Shown here: positions 1 to 8,897 of the stretch, in pieces
Numbering within the stretch: position 1 is the stretch's first letter
How the letters are laid out: every line of letters starts with the position of its first letter
Source of the DNA: a virus
Virus record (IMG/VR): IMGVR_UViG_3300025151_000230
Location: 1 to 27,488 of that record
DNA length: 27,488 nucleotides
Direction: 5' to 3' (one strand)
Program-made: the position numbers and the translations under genes
The notes under the pieces: model-generated
Database searches by the model: none
What the model saw: only the letters and a program-made list of their open reading frames with translations
What the model was told of the DNA's origin: nothing

Positions 1-81
1 GTCTCTCTTTTGTGAGGGCAGACTTTGGGAGGGGGGGGTCAAATGGGGGGTGTCGTATATTGGCCCTACAACTGACTGACT
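1..81 (+). promoter_or_regulatory. G-rich leader upstream of the small terminase gene
   Basis: This non-coding stretch holds three G tracts at 27-29, 31-38 and 45-50, a spacing that would permit a G-quadruplex on the + strand. It also holds TATATTGG at 56-63, which resembles the Bacteroidota -7 box TAnnTTTG, but no well-spaced -33 TTG is present (the nearest is about 28 bases upstream). A TTGGCCCTACAA element at 60-71 recurs upstream of the first tail-tube gene. Its position before terS is where packaging (cos or pac) sites often lie; that role is inference. Confidence 0.3.
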
Positions 82-540
82 ATGAGCGCGAACCGCAAGA
101 CCATCGCACTTAAGGCACTACAGGGGACGGACCGTCAGGGGCGCAGGCCGATCCCTGTCAAGGAGGTGGGTGTCAACCGCCCCGATCCAATCTTCACCTT
201 CACACAAGAGGAGCGCAAAGTCTTCGAGGACTTGGTGGACCACCTTGAGAAGTACGAGCTGCTCCACCGGGTGGATGCCGTAGGACTCAGCCTACTCGCC
301 AAGAACATCCTCATCATGAAGTGGTGTGCCGATCAGCTCAAGGGGCCGGGCGATGTGGTGCAGGTGTTCGACAATGGCACGAGCAACGTGAGCGGCATGT
401 ACACCGCCTACACCAAAGCTCAGGCTGCTTTCCAATCCCTGATGTCGAAGTGGGGACTTTCACCCGTGGACCGAGAGAAGATCGCGGGCATGCTCCTGGA
501 CAACGAACCCGACGAATACGAATCCTTCAAGGATGCCTAA
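82..540 (+). CDS. terS: Phage terminase small subunit, P27-like
   Basis: This 152-residue protein probably recognises phage DNA and hands it to the large terminase for packaging. The C-terminal part has the LSPVDREKI pattern (about residues 126-134) that I associate with P27-family small terminases, after a helical middle section with many charged residues. The length suits the family. It stands first in a packaging operon, directly ahead of an HNH nuclease and the large terminase, and overlaps the HNH gene by 8 bases. The ATG has no Shine-Dalgarno. Assignment rests on the motif and strongly on position. Confidence 0.85.
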   Translation: MSANRKTIALKALQGTDRQGRRPIPVKEVGVNRPDPIFTFTQEERKVFEDLVDHLEKYELLHRVDAVGLSLLAKNILIMKWCADQLKGPGDVVQVFDNGTSNVSGMYTAYTKAQAAFQSLMSKWGLSPVDREKIAGMLLDNEPDEYESFKDA

Positions 541-865
541 GATTCCGAAGCGTGAGAAGAAGAGACCTTGGAAGGCGACTGTTAAGAGCAATAGGCCGCA
601 GCTTGGACGGCTCCGGGAACCGGATAAGCGATACCACACAAAGCAGTGGCAACGAACCCGCGTGTTGGTGCTACGACGAGACCCGTCCTGTGTGCTCTGC
701 TTGCAGCTTGGTCGAGTTACTCCCTCAACAGTTGCTGACCACATCATTCCCGTGCGAATGCGGGATCCGCAAAATGACCGATTCTACGACATCGACACCA
801 TTCGCGGACTATGCGCCTTCTGCCATGCCAGGGTCTCAGGTCGTCAAGCACATGGCAAAGCCTAA
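533..865 (+). CDS. HNH endonuclease, packaging-associated
   Basis: This is a 110-residue HNH nuclease with a basic N-terminus. The zinc-binding and catalytic set is visible: C53 and C56, the DH pair at 69-70, N81, then C94, C97 and H98. In HK97-like phages, HNH proteins next to the terminase genes (for example HK97 gp74) help the terminase cleave DNA during packaging, and the location between the small and large subunits fits that role. It overlaps terS by 8 bases. Its TAA stop shares one base with the ATG of terL. A homing endonuclease is less likely because the surrounding genes are intact. Confidence 0.88.
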   Translation: MPKIPKREKKRPWKATVKSNRPQLGRLREPDKRYHTKQWQRTRVLVLRRDPSCVLCLQLGRVTPSTVADHIIPVRMRDPQNDRFYDIDTIRGLCAFCHARVSGRQAHGKA

Positions 866-2568
866 TGAACCTCGATTATGTCGAATATGCGGAGGCCGTG
901 TTGAACGGCGAGGTCCGGACTTCGAAGTACGTTGAGCTTGCATGTCAGAAGTTCGCCGATGAGTTGGAGTCGGGGTGCGATGAGTACTACTTCGACGCAG
1001 CCCAAGCGGACAAGTACCTCACCTTCTTCGCGAAGTTCCTCCGTCACAGCAAGGGCAAATTCGCGGGCAAGCCTTTCGACTTGCTCCCATGGCAATCGTT
1101 CATCGTCGCCAACATCTTCGGGTGGCGACATAATGAGACGGGGCATCGTCGCTACCGTACCGCTTACATTCAGGTTGGACGCAAGAACGGCAAGACGACA
1201 TTGCTTGCGGGGCTGAGTCTCGCCATGCTCGACTTTGACAATGAAGAGGGATCCGAGGTCTACTACTGTGCGACAAAGAGAGACCAGGCCCGGATCTGCT
1301 TTGACGAAGCTGCGCGGATGGTCAAGAGCAGTCCGGCACTCAGCAAGCGCATTGGTGTGCATAGGGCCAACCTACACAACACCAAGACCAACAGCAAGGC
1401 GGAACCCCTGTCGAGCGACCGCAACAGTCTTGACGGACTGAACGCTCACCTCGCCGTAGTTGACGAGTACCACGCACACGCTACCTCCCACGTCTACAAC
1501 GTGCTGAAGAGCTCGATGGGAAGCCGAACCCAACCACTGATGATGACCATCACCACGGCGGGGTTCAATGTGGACGGCCCGTGCTTCCAACTGGCCAAGA
1601 CGTGCAAGGAGGTGCTCGATGGGAAGAAGACTGACGACAGCCTCTTCAGCATGATCTACGAGTTGGACGAGGACGACGATTGGAAAGACCCTGAAGTGTG
1701 GGTCAAGGCCAACCCAAGCCTTGGGGCCTCCATCAGCATGGAGTACCTTCAACAGCAGGCCACACAGGCGCGGAACTACGGTGGCGCGGAGGAGGTCAAC
1801 TTTAAGACCAAGCACTGCAATCTGTTTGTGAGAAGTAGTGAGTCTTGGGTCAGCGATGAGGTGTGGCAGCAGAACGACCACGGCAAAATCGAGATCGACG
1901 GCGAGCGGCCTTGCTACGGCGGACTCGACCTCGCATCGGTCAGCGACTTCTGCTCCTTGGTCCTGGTGTTCCCCCACGAGGATGGCGGCTACGATACCCG
2001 CAGATTCTATTGGCTTCCGGAGGAGGCGATCGAGAAGCGGCTGTACAAGGACGAGTCTACCATCTACATGCAGCTCAAGGATGCCGAGGAGGTCACGGTG
2101 ACTCCCGGCAACGTCACTGACTACGACTACATACGAAGAGCCATCAGTGGATATTACATTGAGGACGGTCAGGTCAAGTTCGACGAGGACTGTATTATGC
2201 GCAGGTACGACCTACGCAGCATCGCCTTTGACCGATACAACAGCTCCCAACTCATCATCAACCTCACACAAGATGGAGTAGAGATGTCGCCCATGGGCCA
2301 GGGCTACGTCAGCATGTCCGCTCCGATGAAGGAGGTGTACCGCCTGCTGCTTGAGGGTAAGCTGAACCACGAGGGCGATCCTACGCTCCGGTGGATGGCG
2401 GGCAACCTCGAAGTCAGCTACGACCCCGCGATGAACTGCAAGCCGGACAAGGCGAGGTCGCAGGACAAGATTGACGGCATCACCGCGCTCATCTGTGCTG
2501 TCGGTGAGGCCATGACACATGAAACCGAAGACGCATTCCCTGAAGACTACACTATTCGATTCCTATGA
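865..2568 (+). CDS. terL: Phage terminase large subunit
   Basis: This 567-residue protein is the ATP-driven DNA packaging motor and headful/cos nuclease. The N-terminal ATPase has Walker A GRKNGKTT (about residues 104-111) and a Walker B-like LAVVDEYHAH (about 195-204). The C-terminal RNase H-like nuclease shows its acidic residues in GLDLAS (about 351-357), AFDRY (about 455) and DKIDGI (about 534). The family is the HK97/Terminase_1 type. The reading frame is open further upstream, but the ATG at 865 is chosen because it overlaps the HNH stop by one base and the upstream residues are the shadow of HNH. It overlaps the next gene by 4 bases (ATGA). Confidence 0.95.
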   Translation: MNLDYVEYAEAVLNGEVRTSKYVELACQKFADELESGCDEYYFDAAQADKYLTFFAKFLRHSKGKFAGKPFDLLPWQSFIVANIFGWRHNETGHRRYRTAYIQVGRKNGKTTLLAGLSLAMLDFDNEEGSEVYYCATKRDQARICFDEAARMVKSSPALSKRIGVHRANLHNTKTNSKAEPLSSDRNSLDGLNAHLAVVDEYHAHATSHVYNVLKSSMGSRTQPLMMTITTAGFNVDGPCFQLAKTCKEVLDGKKTDDSLFSMIYELDEDDDWKDPEVWVKANPSLGASISMEYLQQQATQARNYGGAEEVNFKTKHCNLFVRSSESWVSDEVWQQNDHGKIEIDGERPCYGGLDLASVSDFCSLVLVFPHEDGGYDTRRFYWLPEEAIEKRLYKDESTIYMQLKDAEEVTVTPGNVTDYDYIRRAISGYYIEDGQVKFDEDCIMRRYDLRSIAFDRYNSSQLIINLTQDGVEMSPMGQGYVSMSAPMKEVYRLLLEGKLNHEGDPTLRWMAGNLEVSYDPAMNCKPDKARSQDKIDGITALICAVGEAMTHETEDAFPEDYTIRFL

Positions 2569-2786
2569 CCTGCGAGGAAAAGTTAGCCTTGGCTAAAAAA
2601 CTGTCGAGCCCACAGGGATTCGTCGACGAGTACCAATCTCGACTCTACGACTACGAGCGCAACGTTGATGCGTACTGGTCTGTAGAGGAGGACTACTATG
2701 ACCTCTTCGGCAGGAACAGGTATAGCTGCTACCAAAGCTTCCACACTATCCTCCGCAGGATCTTGAAAAGAAATCGAACACAGTAA
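2565..2786 (+). CDS. Small protein of unknown function
   Basis: This 73-residue protein is rich in Tyr, Asp and Arg and has a basic C-terminus. It starts at an ATGA overlap with the terL stop, which argues that it is a real translationally coupled gene. No signal peptide or membrane segment is apparent. It sits between terL and portal, where small uncharacterised genes are common. I do not recognise a family. Confidence 0.6.
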   Translation: MTCEEKLALAKKLSSPQGFVDEYQSRLYDYERNVDAYWSVEEDYYDLFGRNRYSCYQSFHTILRRILKRNRTQ

Positions 2787-2823
2787 GGGTCAGCACATTG
2801 CGACTCCATTAAAATTGCATGAT

Positions 2824-4065
2824 ATGGCTGAAGTAAGGAAAGGACTGTTCGCTCGCCTTCGCGAGGCTGTGAGCCCGGCTCCCCAGGAGGCCGAGAAGCG
2901 TTCCTTCGACCCTACTGTGTATTATCCGTTCACGCCGACCCGGTCCGGCGTTATCGTCAGTGAAGACGGTGCTCTTGCCGTAAGCGCGGTGTACGCGTGC
3001 ATCAGCAAGATTGCAGGTACGATTGCAAGCCTTGACCTTGGCCTGTACGAGGTTCAGGACGGACGAAAGGTCATGGACCGTGAGCACCCGGCCTACAGGC
3101 TTGCTGCCCAAGAGCCCAACCCTTACTTCACGCCGTTTCACTTTTGGCAGAACATCATCAGTGATGCCCTCATGCATGGTGGCGGCTACGCTCTCATTGA
3201 GCGGGACAACAACGGTCGCCCCACTACGCTGAACTTGGTTAGCCCCGACAAGATCAAGGTGCGTGAACTCGGCGGTCGCCGGGTGTACATGTACCGCGAG
3301 ACGGAGGAGGCTCTGTTCAACGAGGACATCCTTGCCATCGAGTGCTTCCGGGGCATCAGCCCCATCCGCGAGCACTTGGAGAACATCGGCCTTGCATATG
3401 CCGCCCAAGCCTATGGCGCGAGCTTCTTCGGCAGCGGAGGCAACATGAGCGGTGTGCTTATGACGGACAAGACCCTCAGTGAGGATCAGTACCGCCGCCT
3501 GAGCAGCACATGGGATGCCAAGTACCACGGCATGAACAGTGCGCACGCCACTGCCATCTTGGAGGCCGGGCTGAAGTACGAGCGTGTCGGCATCCCGCCG
3601 GAGCAGGCTCAGGCTCTGTCCACGCGCAAGTACCAGGTCGAGGAGATCTGCCGAATCTTCAATGTGCCTACGGGCATGGTGCAGGTTGGTGAGCAGAAGT
3701 ACGCCAACGTCGAGCAGCAAGACCTCTTCTTCGCCAAACACACAATCCATCCTTGGGTGGTTAACATTGAGCAGGAACTCCGCAAGAAGTTGTTGCTCCC
3801 TGCCGAGCGCGAGAACTACACGTTCCGTTACAGCATGATTAGCCTCATGCGTGGCGACATGGCTTCGCGAGCTCAGTATTATCACACTTTGTTGGGCGAT
3901 GGCTGCCTCACCGTCAATGAGGTTCGCGAGTTGGAGGACCGTAACTCCATCGGGCCGGAGGGAGACATCAGCCTCGTGCAGGTGAATCAGATTCCGCTTG
4001 AGAGCATGCGGGACTACGCACAATCAATCACCGGATCCGAGCCGGATGGCGAAGACGTACAGTAA
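2824..4065 (+). CDS. Phage portal protein, HK97 family
   Basis: This 413-residue protein forms the dodecameric portal ring at one capsid vertex, through which DNA enters and leaves. The segment SAVYACISKIAGTIASLDL near residues 55-75 and the ALMHGGGYALIER segment near 115-130 are characteristic of HK97 gp3-like portals, as is the C-terminal helical region that follows FNVPTGM. A TTG at 2815 would add three residues; the ATG at 2824 is preferred because of its A-rich upstream sequence. The 3' end overlaps the protease gene by 20 bases, the usual portal-protease-capsid order. Confidence 0.95.
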   Translation: MAEVRKGLFARLREAVSPAPQEAEKRSFDPTVYYPFTPTRSGVIVSEDGALAVSAVYACISKIAGTIASLDLGLYEVQDGRKVMDREHPAYRLAAQEPNPYFTPFHFWQNIISDALMHGGGYALIERDNNGRPTTLNLVSPDKIKVRELGGRRVYMYRETEEALFNEDILAIECFRGISPIREHLENIGLAYAAQAYGASFFGSGGNMSGVLMTDKTLSEDQYRRLSSTWDAKYHGMNSAHATAILEAGLKYERVGIPPEQAQALSTRKYQVEEICRIFNVPTGMVQVGEQKYANVEQQDLFFAKHTIHPWVVNIEQELRKKLLLPAERENYTFRYSMISLMRGDMASRAQYYHTLLGDGCLTVNEVRELEDRNSIGPEGDISLVQVNQIPLESMRDYAQSITGSEPDGEDVQ

Positions 4066-5569
4066 CTACCCGCAGGCTGCCCGCAAGGCTGCTCGTCGCG
4101 CTCTTAAGCACAAAGAGCGGAACGGGACAAGCTGTGGGACGGCGGTTGGTTGGACTCGTGCTAACACCATCGCAAGCGGGACGGGCATGACCCTGTCCAC
4201 AGTAAAGCGCACCTTCAGTTTCCTGAGCCGAGCTGCTGTCTACAATCAGGGCAAGTTCACTGACGAGAAGGGTAAGGACATCTGCGGCAGCATCATGTAT
4301 GCCGCATGGGGCGGATCGAGCATGCGCTCCTGGTGTAGCGGAGTGATCAAGAAGGCCGAGCGTCAAGCCGCCAATGAGATTGAGTCTCGCAACATTACAC
4401 CCGCAGTCAAAAAGGCTCTTCAGAATAAAGTGAAGAAGCACAATGAAGGCGACCCAAAGCACAAGGCCACATATGGAATGTTGGCAGCTTGTTTTCGACG
4501 CGGGATTGGTGCATACAAAACGAACCCTCAGTCTGTAAGACCGAGTGTCAAGAGTCCTGAGCAGTGGGCGTTTGCTCGCTGTAATGCATTGCTGTACGCG
4601 CTGCGTAACGAGAAGTTCAAAGGCGGTAAATTCGACCTTGACCTTCTGCCTTCTTCTCATCCATTGAGCAGCAAGAGAAACATGAACCCCTCTGATGAAA
4701 AACGTGACGTGCTCGCGGTTCAAGAGACCGAAGACACGATCATTGTCACACACAAAAAAGCGGCAGGATATGGCGGTACTCAACGTCCGTCAGAATCCAA
4801 TCCGATGCAGCCAGGAAGCGATGACGGCGCACCCGGCACTACACAACCTCCTTCTCCCTCTATGCCGTCGGGCGGCAAGCCACCTGCACCTGTGGCTCCT
4901 ACCGGAAAGATGTATGAGGATGAAGACGAAAAGAGAAACATGGACATTGAACGCAGACATCTCGGAGCTCAGGAAGATCTTGAGGTTCGCCTTGCCGATG
5001 AGGGCAAGACTGTAGAAGGTTATGCCGCTGTCTTCGGTCAACCCACAATGATTGGCGCGGTTGAAGAGGTCGTGGCTCATGGAGCCTTTGACGACCGTCT
5101 TCACGACGATGTCGTAGCTCTCTTCAACCATGATCAAAACATGCCGTTGGCCCGGAGCTACCAAGGCCAAGGCACCTTGGAGTTGAAAGTAGACGAGCAC
5201 GGCTTGTTCTACCGCTTCAAGTTGGGCAACCAATCCTACGCCAAGGACTTGGCTGAGAGCATCAAACGTGGCGATGTCCGGGGCAGTAGCTTTGGCTTCG
5301 TCGTCCGCGAGGATGACTACGAGAAGAAGTCGGACGGTTCCTACCGCCGCACCATCAAGCGCGTGGCCCGCATCGCGGACATTTCGCCTGTGGTCTCACC
5401 TGCCTACCCGCAGACCTCGGTCAAAATGCGGGACATGATCGCCGCTCTCGAAGCCGAGAAGGAGATCGAGCAGACCCCTGAAAATGAAACCCCGCCGACA
5501 CTTGCTCCAAAGCGGAAACAAGCGGAGGCACTTCTTTCCATTCACCACCATAATTCCCCCAAAAAATGA
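4046..5569 (+). CDS. Prohead protease with an extra N-terminal domain
   Basis: This 507-residue protein is about 2.5 times the usual prohead protease length. Residues 1 to about 215 form a basic domain with TAVGWTRA, a TVKRTFSFLSR segment and an AAWGGSSM segment. I associate this pattern with a recurrent phage head-module domain of unknown function (GGTxVGxxRA ... WGG). A Pro/Ser/Gly-rich linker follows (about 248-288). The HK97 S78-type serine protease then runs from about 299 to 470, with the likely catalytic His362 (LFNHD) and Ser415 (GSSFGF). The protease trims capsid subunits during prohead maturation. The start is set by MAKTYS, overlapping portal by 20 bases. It overlaps the capsid gene by 4 bases. 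Confidence 0.9.
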   Translation: MAKTYSNYPQAARKAARRALKHKERNGTSCGTAVGWTRANTIASGTGMTLSTVKRTFSFLSRAAVYNQGKFTDEKGKDICGSIMYAAWGGSSMRSWCSGVIKKAERQAANEIESRNITPAVKKALQNKVKKHNEGDPKHKATYGMLAACFRRGIGAYKTNPQSVRPSVKSPEQWAFARCNALLYALRNEKFKGGKFDLDLLPSSHPLSSKRNMNPSDEKRDVLAVQETEDTIIVTHKKAAGYGGTQRPSESNPMQPGSDDGAPGTTQPPSPSMPSGGKPPAPVAPTGKMYEDEDEKRNMDIERRHLGAQEDLEVRLADEGKTVEGYAAVFGQPTMIGAVEEVVAHGAFDDRLHDDVVALFNHDQNMPLARSYQGQGTLELKVDEHGLFYRFKLGNQSYAKDLAESIKRGDVRGSSFGFVVREDDYEKKSDGSYRRTIKRVARIADISPVVSPAYPQTSVKMRDMIAALEAEKEIEQTPENETPPTLAPKRKQAEALLSIHHHNSPKK

Positions 5570-6861
5570 AGCAATCGATTGCTTTGAAGGAAGAACGAGC
5601 CTCCGCCATCACGGAACTGGAGGGCATCGTCAACGCGGCTCAAGCTGAGTCCCGCGAGTTCACTGAGACTGAGGAGGCCCGTCAGGCCGAACTCAACGAC
5701 ACCATCTTCGCTCTCGACGACAAGATCGAGGCTGCCGAGAAGACCGAGCAGATCCTTGCCCGGAACCTTGCCGGAGCCGCGTCCAAGTCCGACGAGGTCG
5801 AGATGGAGCAGCACGCCAAGGAGTACTCCTTCCGTGATGCCGTCAACATGGCAATCAGCGGTCGCCTCGAAGGTCGCGAGCGCGAGATGCACGAAGAGGC
5901 TCGCAACGAGTTCCAGGCTGCCGGAGTCACCCCGATGGGCAACCTGTTCATCCCGATGGGTCTGACCCACCGTGACGTTGGAACCTCCACCGCCTCCGGC
6001 GTTGTTGGAACCACGCAGCAGGGTCTGCTTCAAGGTCTCGTGCCTGAGTCTGTCATCGAGCAGGCAGGTGGAAACCGCATCACCGGAGTTGCCGGAAGCG
6101 TCAAGTTGCCGAGCCTCCCGACCGATGCCACCAAGAACCTTGGTGAGATCGCCGACCACACCGGTGCTGATCAGATCGCGTCCAAGACCATCGATGCCAA
6201 TCGCATCGCGTCCCGCATCGACATCTCGAACCAAACGCTCGCCATGGCGAACGGCACGTTCGATTCTGTTGTTGCCGCCCAGTTCCGCCGTCACGCCGGA
6301 GGCATCATGGATGCCAACGCTTGGGCCACTTGGGACGCAAACACCAACAAGGTGTTGCGTAGCACTACCGCCAACGCCACCATCCCCGGCATCGACTTTG
6401 CTTCTGCAAACGACCTGATTGCCGCTCTCGGTGACGCTGACGCACTGAACAACAGCGCGGTCTTCTTTGGTAGCCACGCACAACTTGCCACGGCTCGCAG
6501 CCAACAGGCTATCACCAACGGTGGTATCCCCACGTTGCAGGCTGACGGCACGATCGCCGGCTACAAGGCTTACGGTCACAGCCAAATCAACAGCGGCCTC
6601 CTGACGGATACCGATGTTGACACCGCTGCCGAGGTCTTCAAGGTTGCCGGAGATGTCACCAATTTGGGCAACGAAGCTGACGCTGTTCCGTTCTTCCTCG
6701 TCAACATGAATGATGTCTACTGCTGCTACTGGGGCGGAGCGGACCTCATCGTGGACAACATGAGCCAGGCCCACTTGGGTACTACGCGGATGATCATGAA
6801 CTACTACGCTAACTGCGATGTGGCTCATAACGCCTCCGTGAAGTACGTTGTCTGCGCGTAA
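5566..6861 (+). CDS. Major capsid protein, HK97 fold
   Basis: This 431-residue protein builds the icosahedral head. Residues 1 to about 80 are charged and coiled-coil-like, matching the scaffolding delta domain that the upstream protease would remove. The rest looks like an HK97 fold protein: a Gly/Thr-rich middle (about 135-160), a SVKLPSLPT segment and a conserved-looking C-terminus with NMNDVY, YWGGADL and a long terminal strand. It starts at an ATGA overlap after a run of six A and is followed by a strong hairpin, as expected for the most highly expressed gene. Confidence 0.95.
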   Translation: MKQSIALKEERASAITELEGIVNAAQAESREFTETEEARQAELNDTIFALDDKIEAAEKTEQILARNLAGAASKSDEVEMEQHAKEYSFRDAVNMAISGRLEGREREMHEEARNEFQAAGVTPMGNLFIPMGLTHRDVGTSTASGVVGTTQQGLLQGLVPESVIEQAGGNRITGVAGSVKLPSLPTDATKNLGEIADHTGADQIASKTIDANRIASRIDISNQTLAMANGTFDSVVAAQFRRHAGGIMDANAWATWDANTNKVLRSTTANATIPGIDFASANDLIAALGDADALNNSAVFFGSHAQLATARSQQAITNGGIPTLQADGTIAGYKAYGHSQINSGLLTDTDVDTAAEVFKVAGDVTNLGNEADAVPFFLVNMNDVYCCYWGGADLIVDNMSQAHLGTTRMIMNYYANCDVAHNASVKYVVCA

Positions 6862-6873
6862 TTCTGACACTTG

Positions 6874-6923
6874 AACCCCGGTTCCTGACGGCATGCAAAA
6901 GCAGTCCGCTCAGGACCGGGGTT
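6874..6923 (+). terminator. Strong hairpin after the major capsid gene
   Basis: The arms at 6874-6888 and 6910-6923 pair over about 14 bp with one bulged T. The inner loop contains a further TGC/GCA pairing around AAAA. Only a short TTTC follows, so it may act as a partial terminator or an mRNA 3'-end stabiliser that sets the capsid to downstream gene ratio. It lies in the only sizeable gap (77 bases) in the head module. Confidence 0.65.
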
Positions 6924-6938
6924 TCAAATCTCCCACTG

Positions 6939-7532
6939 ATGCTACCTCATCCAAACCTCCGATACGCCGAGCCCACTGTCACCGGGGCCATCACTGACGG
7001 GCAACTGCCCACGTTGGCTGAGGCCAAGGTGCATCTGCGTGTCGACTTTAATGATGACGACAGCTACATCAGCGGGATCTTGGCTGCTACGCAGTCGTAC
7101 ATCGAGGACTACCTCGGCTTAAAGTTTGGGGCGAGCATTGTCAACTACGCCTATTGGGACTATGCCTATCCATTGGTCCACGTCCACTTTAATGGCGCAA
7201 TCCTGACGACTGCTACAGTCCCAAAGATAGAGGTGCTGCAAGACGATGGGTCATACGCTGACATGTCTGCGGACGACTATGAGGTAGACTACATCCAAAG
7301 CCCCATCCGTGTCCACATGAAAGGTGGCTTCAGCACTGATGAGTTGAATCGCTACCGATTGCGATTTGACACTGCAAACACCACTGTGCCTGAGTTCGTG
7401 AAGCAAGCCGCATTCATGATTATCGGTCACTACTACGAGAATCGCCAGGACGTTGGAAAGGAACGCATCTTCGAGGTTCCTATGAACAGCAAATTCCTGC
7501 TTGACCGTTACCGCAAGCAAGTGTTCACCTGA
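6939..7532 (+). CDS. Head-tail connector, gp6-like
   Basis: This 197-residue protein is probably the adaptor ring under the portal. The segment LAEAKVHLRVD, then DDDSYI and a helix with YIEDYLG (about residues 26-62), is the hallmark of the phage gp6-like connector / QLRG family. The position directly after the capsid gene fits. It ends in TGATG, sharing one base with the next start. Confidence 0.88.
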   Translation: MLPHPNLRYAEPTVTGAITDGQLPTLAEAKVHLRVDFNDDDSYISGILAATQSYIEDYLGLKFGASIVNYAYWDYAYPLVHVHFNGAILTTATVPKIEVLQDDGSYADMSADDYEVDYIQSPIRVHMKGGFSTDELNRYRLRFDTANTTVPEFVKQAAFMIIGHYYENRQDVGKERIFEVPMNSKFLLDRYRKQVFT

Positions 7533-7885
7533 TGTTCAACATTGGCACTCTCAACAAAAAAATCAAGCTCTATCAGCCCAACACCACTGTCAACGCTTTT
7601 GGCGAGACTCAGGTGACGGGGTACAGCTTGCAGCTCACTTGCATGGCTCGCCGCCGGGACATTGAATGGTCCACGATTGGTGAGAAGGCCAACGGCAAGC
7701 AGCTCGTAGTCGAAGCGCGTACTGAGTTCTATATCAAGCGTTTCAGGCCCGCCATCAACGAGACTTGGATTGTTGAGTACAACGACCGCTACTACGAAAT
7801 CACTCGTGTGGATGAGTTCGGCAAGGCGGAGTACACCAGGATCTTGGCATTGCGCCGAGACAACTTCACGCCGACGATTGCCTGA
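7532..7885 (+). CDS. Head closure (head-tail joining) protein
   Basis: This 117-residue protein resembles the SPP1 gp16/HK97 head-tail joining family: it starts with IGTLNKKIKLYQP, then has NAFGE, a Trp-Ser turn, and a basic strand pair ending in ILALRRDN. It would close the head after packaging and connect to the tail. It shares one base with both neighbouring genes. Length and gene order match the family. Confidence 0.85.
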   Translation: MFNIGTLNKKIKLYQPNTTVNAFGETQVTGYSLQLTCMARRRDIEWSTIGEKANGKQLVVEARTEFYIKRFRPAINETWIVEYNDRYYEITRVDEFGKAEYTRILALRRDNFTPTIA

Positions 7886-8442
7886 TGGCCCTCATCAGCT
7901 CGACATACCGCCCGAACATTGAGCTTGATGTTCAGGAGTTTAAGGCGTTTGAGAAAAAGCTGAAGGCTTTTGAGGGCATGAGCGTCAAGAAGCGCAGAAA
8001 CAAGATGAAGTCAGTCTTGAGCTTTGCGCTGCGCAACGTCAAGAAGGACATGAAGGCCAATGCCATGCGTATCAAGCGCAGAGGTGTGTTGGCGAACAGC
8101 ATTGAGACCGTCGATCAGAAAGCGGTCGGTTTCGGCTCTCGAATTGGCAAAAGGACTGGTCCTCGAATAAGAGGCAAGAGCAACAAGCGAGCATACCACG
8201 CTCACCTTGTTGAACTTGGCACTAAACGCAAGCTGAAAACGGTCAAGCCGGGAAATAAGCCCTTCCGCTTCTACAGCTTCAAGAATCGCCGTTGGGTGTT
8301 CACCAAGCGGATCATGCACGGCAGCAAGGCGCAGCCTTTCATCAAGCCCGCATACGAGAAGAACAAGAAAGACATTCCTCGTCGGATTAAGACGAAGATG
8401 CAGACTATCTTGAGAAACGAGTACAAACGACACGGGGTATGA
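7885..8442 (+). CDS. HK97 gp10-like tail completion protein
   Basis: This 185-residue, strongly basic protein has the features of the HK97 gp10-like family: a helical N-terminal half, the HLVELGTKR signature (about residues 110-118) and AQPFIKPAYEKNK near the C-terminus (about 151-163). Members act in tail completion or head-tail joining. It overlaps the following gene by four bases. Confidence 0.85.
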   Translation: MALISSTYRPNIELDVQEFKAFEKKLKAFEGMSVKKRRNKMKSVLSFALRNVKKDMKANAMRIKRRGVLANSIETVDQKAVGFGSRIGKRTGPRIRGKSNKRAYHAHLVELGTKRKLKTVKPGNKPFRFYSFKNRRWVFTKRIMHGSKAQPFIKPAYEKNKKDIPRRIKTKMQTILRNEYKRHGV

Positions 8443-8834
8443 TTCACATTGTCAGAGCACGACTTCTTGAAAACAGCGACCTGCTCAGTCTTGTCCCTGC
8501 CACCGACATCTTCTTAGTCAAGGCTCGTCAAGGTCACGACAGACCCTACATCGTGGTGGACTTGGAGGAGACTCAGATTGAGCGTAATACGGACGGCGTA
8601 CACGGTGAGACGTATCATGTTCTCGTCTACATCACAAGCGAGAGCATTAGCCAGGCGTGGAGCATCCACAATGAGGTCAAGACATCCTTGTCCGAGTTCG
8701 ATGGATCGGTCACCGTGGATGGAGTTACTTACGACTTTGGTCAAACGAGCTTGATGGACATTATGACTGATGCTCACGAGCTACACGAGTTCTACATCGT
8801 CGGTATGATGTTCAACATCATTATGGGCGTGTAA
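8439..8834 (+). CDS. Tail terminator / tail completion protein (gp17-like)
   Basis: This 131-residue protein fits the small DUF3168/gp17-like tail terminator group: a short helix with LLENSDLLSLVP, then DIFLVKARQG, PYIVVDLEE and alternating strands. In siphovirus gene order, this slot between gp10-like and tail tube proteins normally holds the protein that caps the tail tube and docks it to the head. It starts at an ATGA overlap. The call rests partly on position. Confidence 0.78.
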   Translation: MIHIVRARLLENSDLLSLVPATDIFLVKARQGHDRPYIVVDLEETQIERNTDGVHGETYHVLVYITSESISQAWSIHNEVKTSLSEFDGSVTVDGVTYDFGQTSLMDIMTDAHELHEFYIVGMMFNIIMGV

Positions 8835-8874
8835 TCGAACCAAGTTTGTGCGGGCCTTTGAGCCCTCTGCTTTC

Positions 8875-8897
8875 TTGCCCCTACAAATCCGACTGAC
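8875..8897 (+). promoter_or_regulatory. Recurrent TTGNCCCTACAA element before the tail-tube genes
   Basis: TTGCCCCTACAA at 8875-8886, followed by CTGAC directly before the ATG, closely matches TTGGCCCTACAA at 60-71 with CTGAC one base before the terS ATG. A shorter copy, CCTACAAA, lies at 17686-17693. The spacing from TACAA to the next ATG is 10-11 bases in all three cases. This could be a late promoter, a translation signal or an mRNA processing site. Function is not known. Confidence 0.35.

Noticed and set aside
2809-4023. Long open frame antisense to the portal gene (404 codons)
   Set aside because: Its composition (rich in V, L, H, A) mirrors the codon bias of portal, and it has no coherent motifs or coupling.
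5542-6894. Long open frame antisense to the major capsid gene (450 codons)
   Set aside because: A shadow of biased codon usage in a highly expressed gene. The sense protein is clearly real, and the frame includes the hairpin region.
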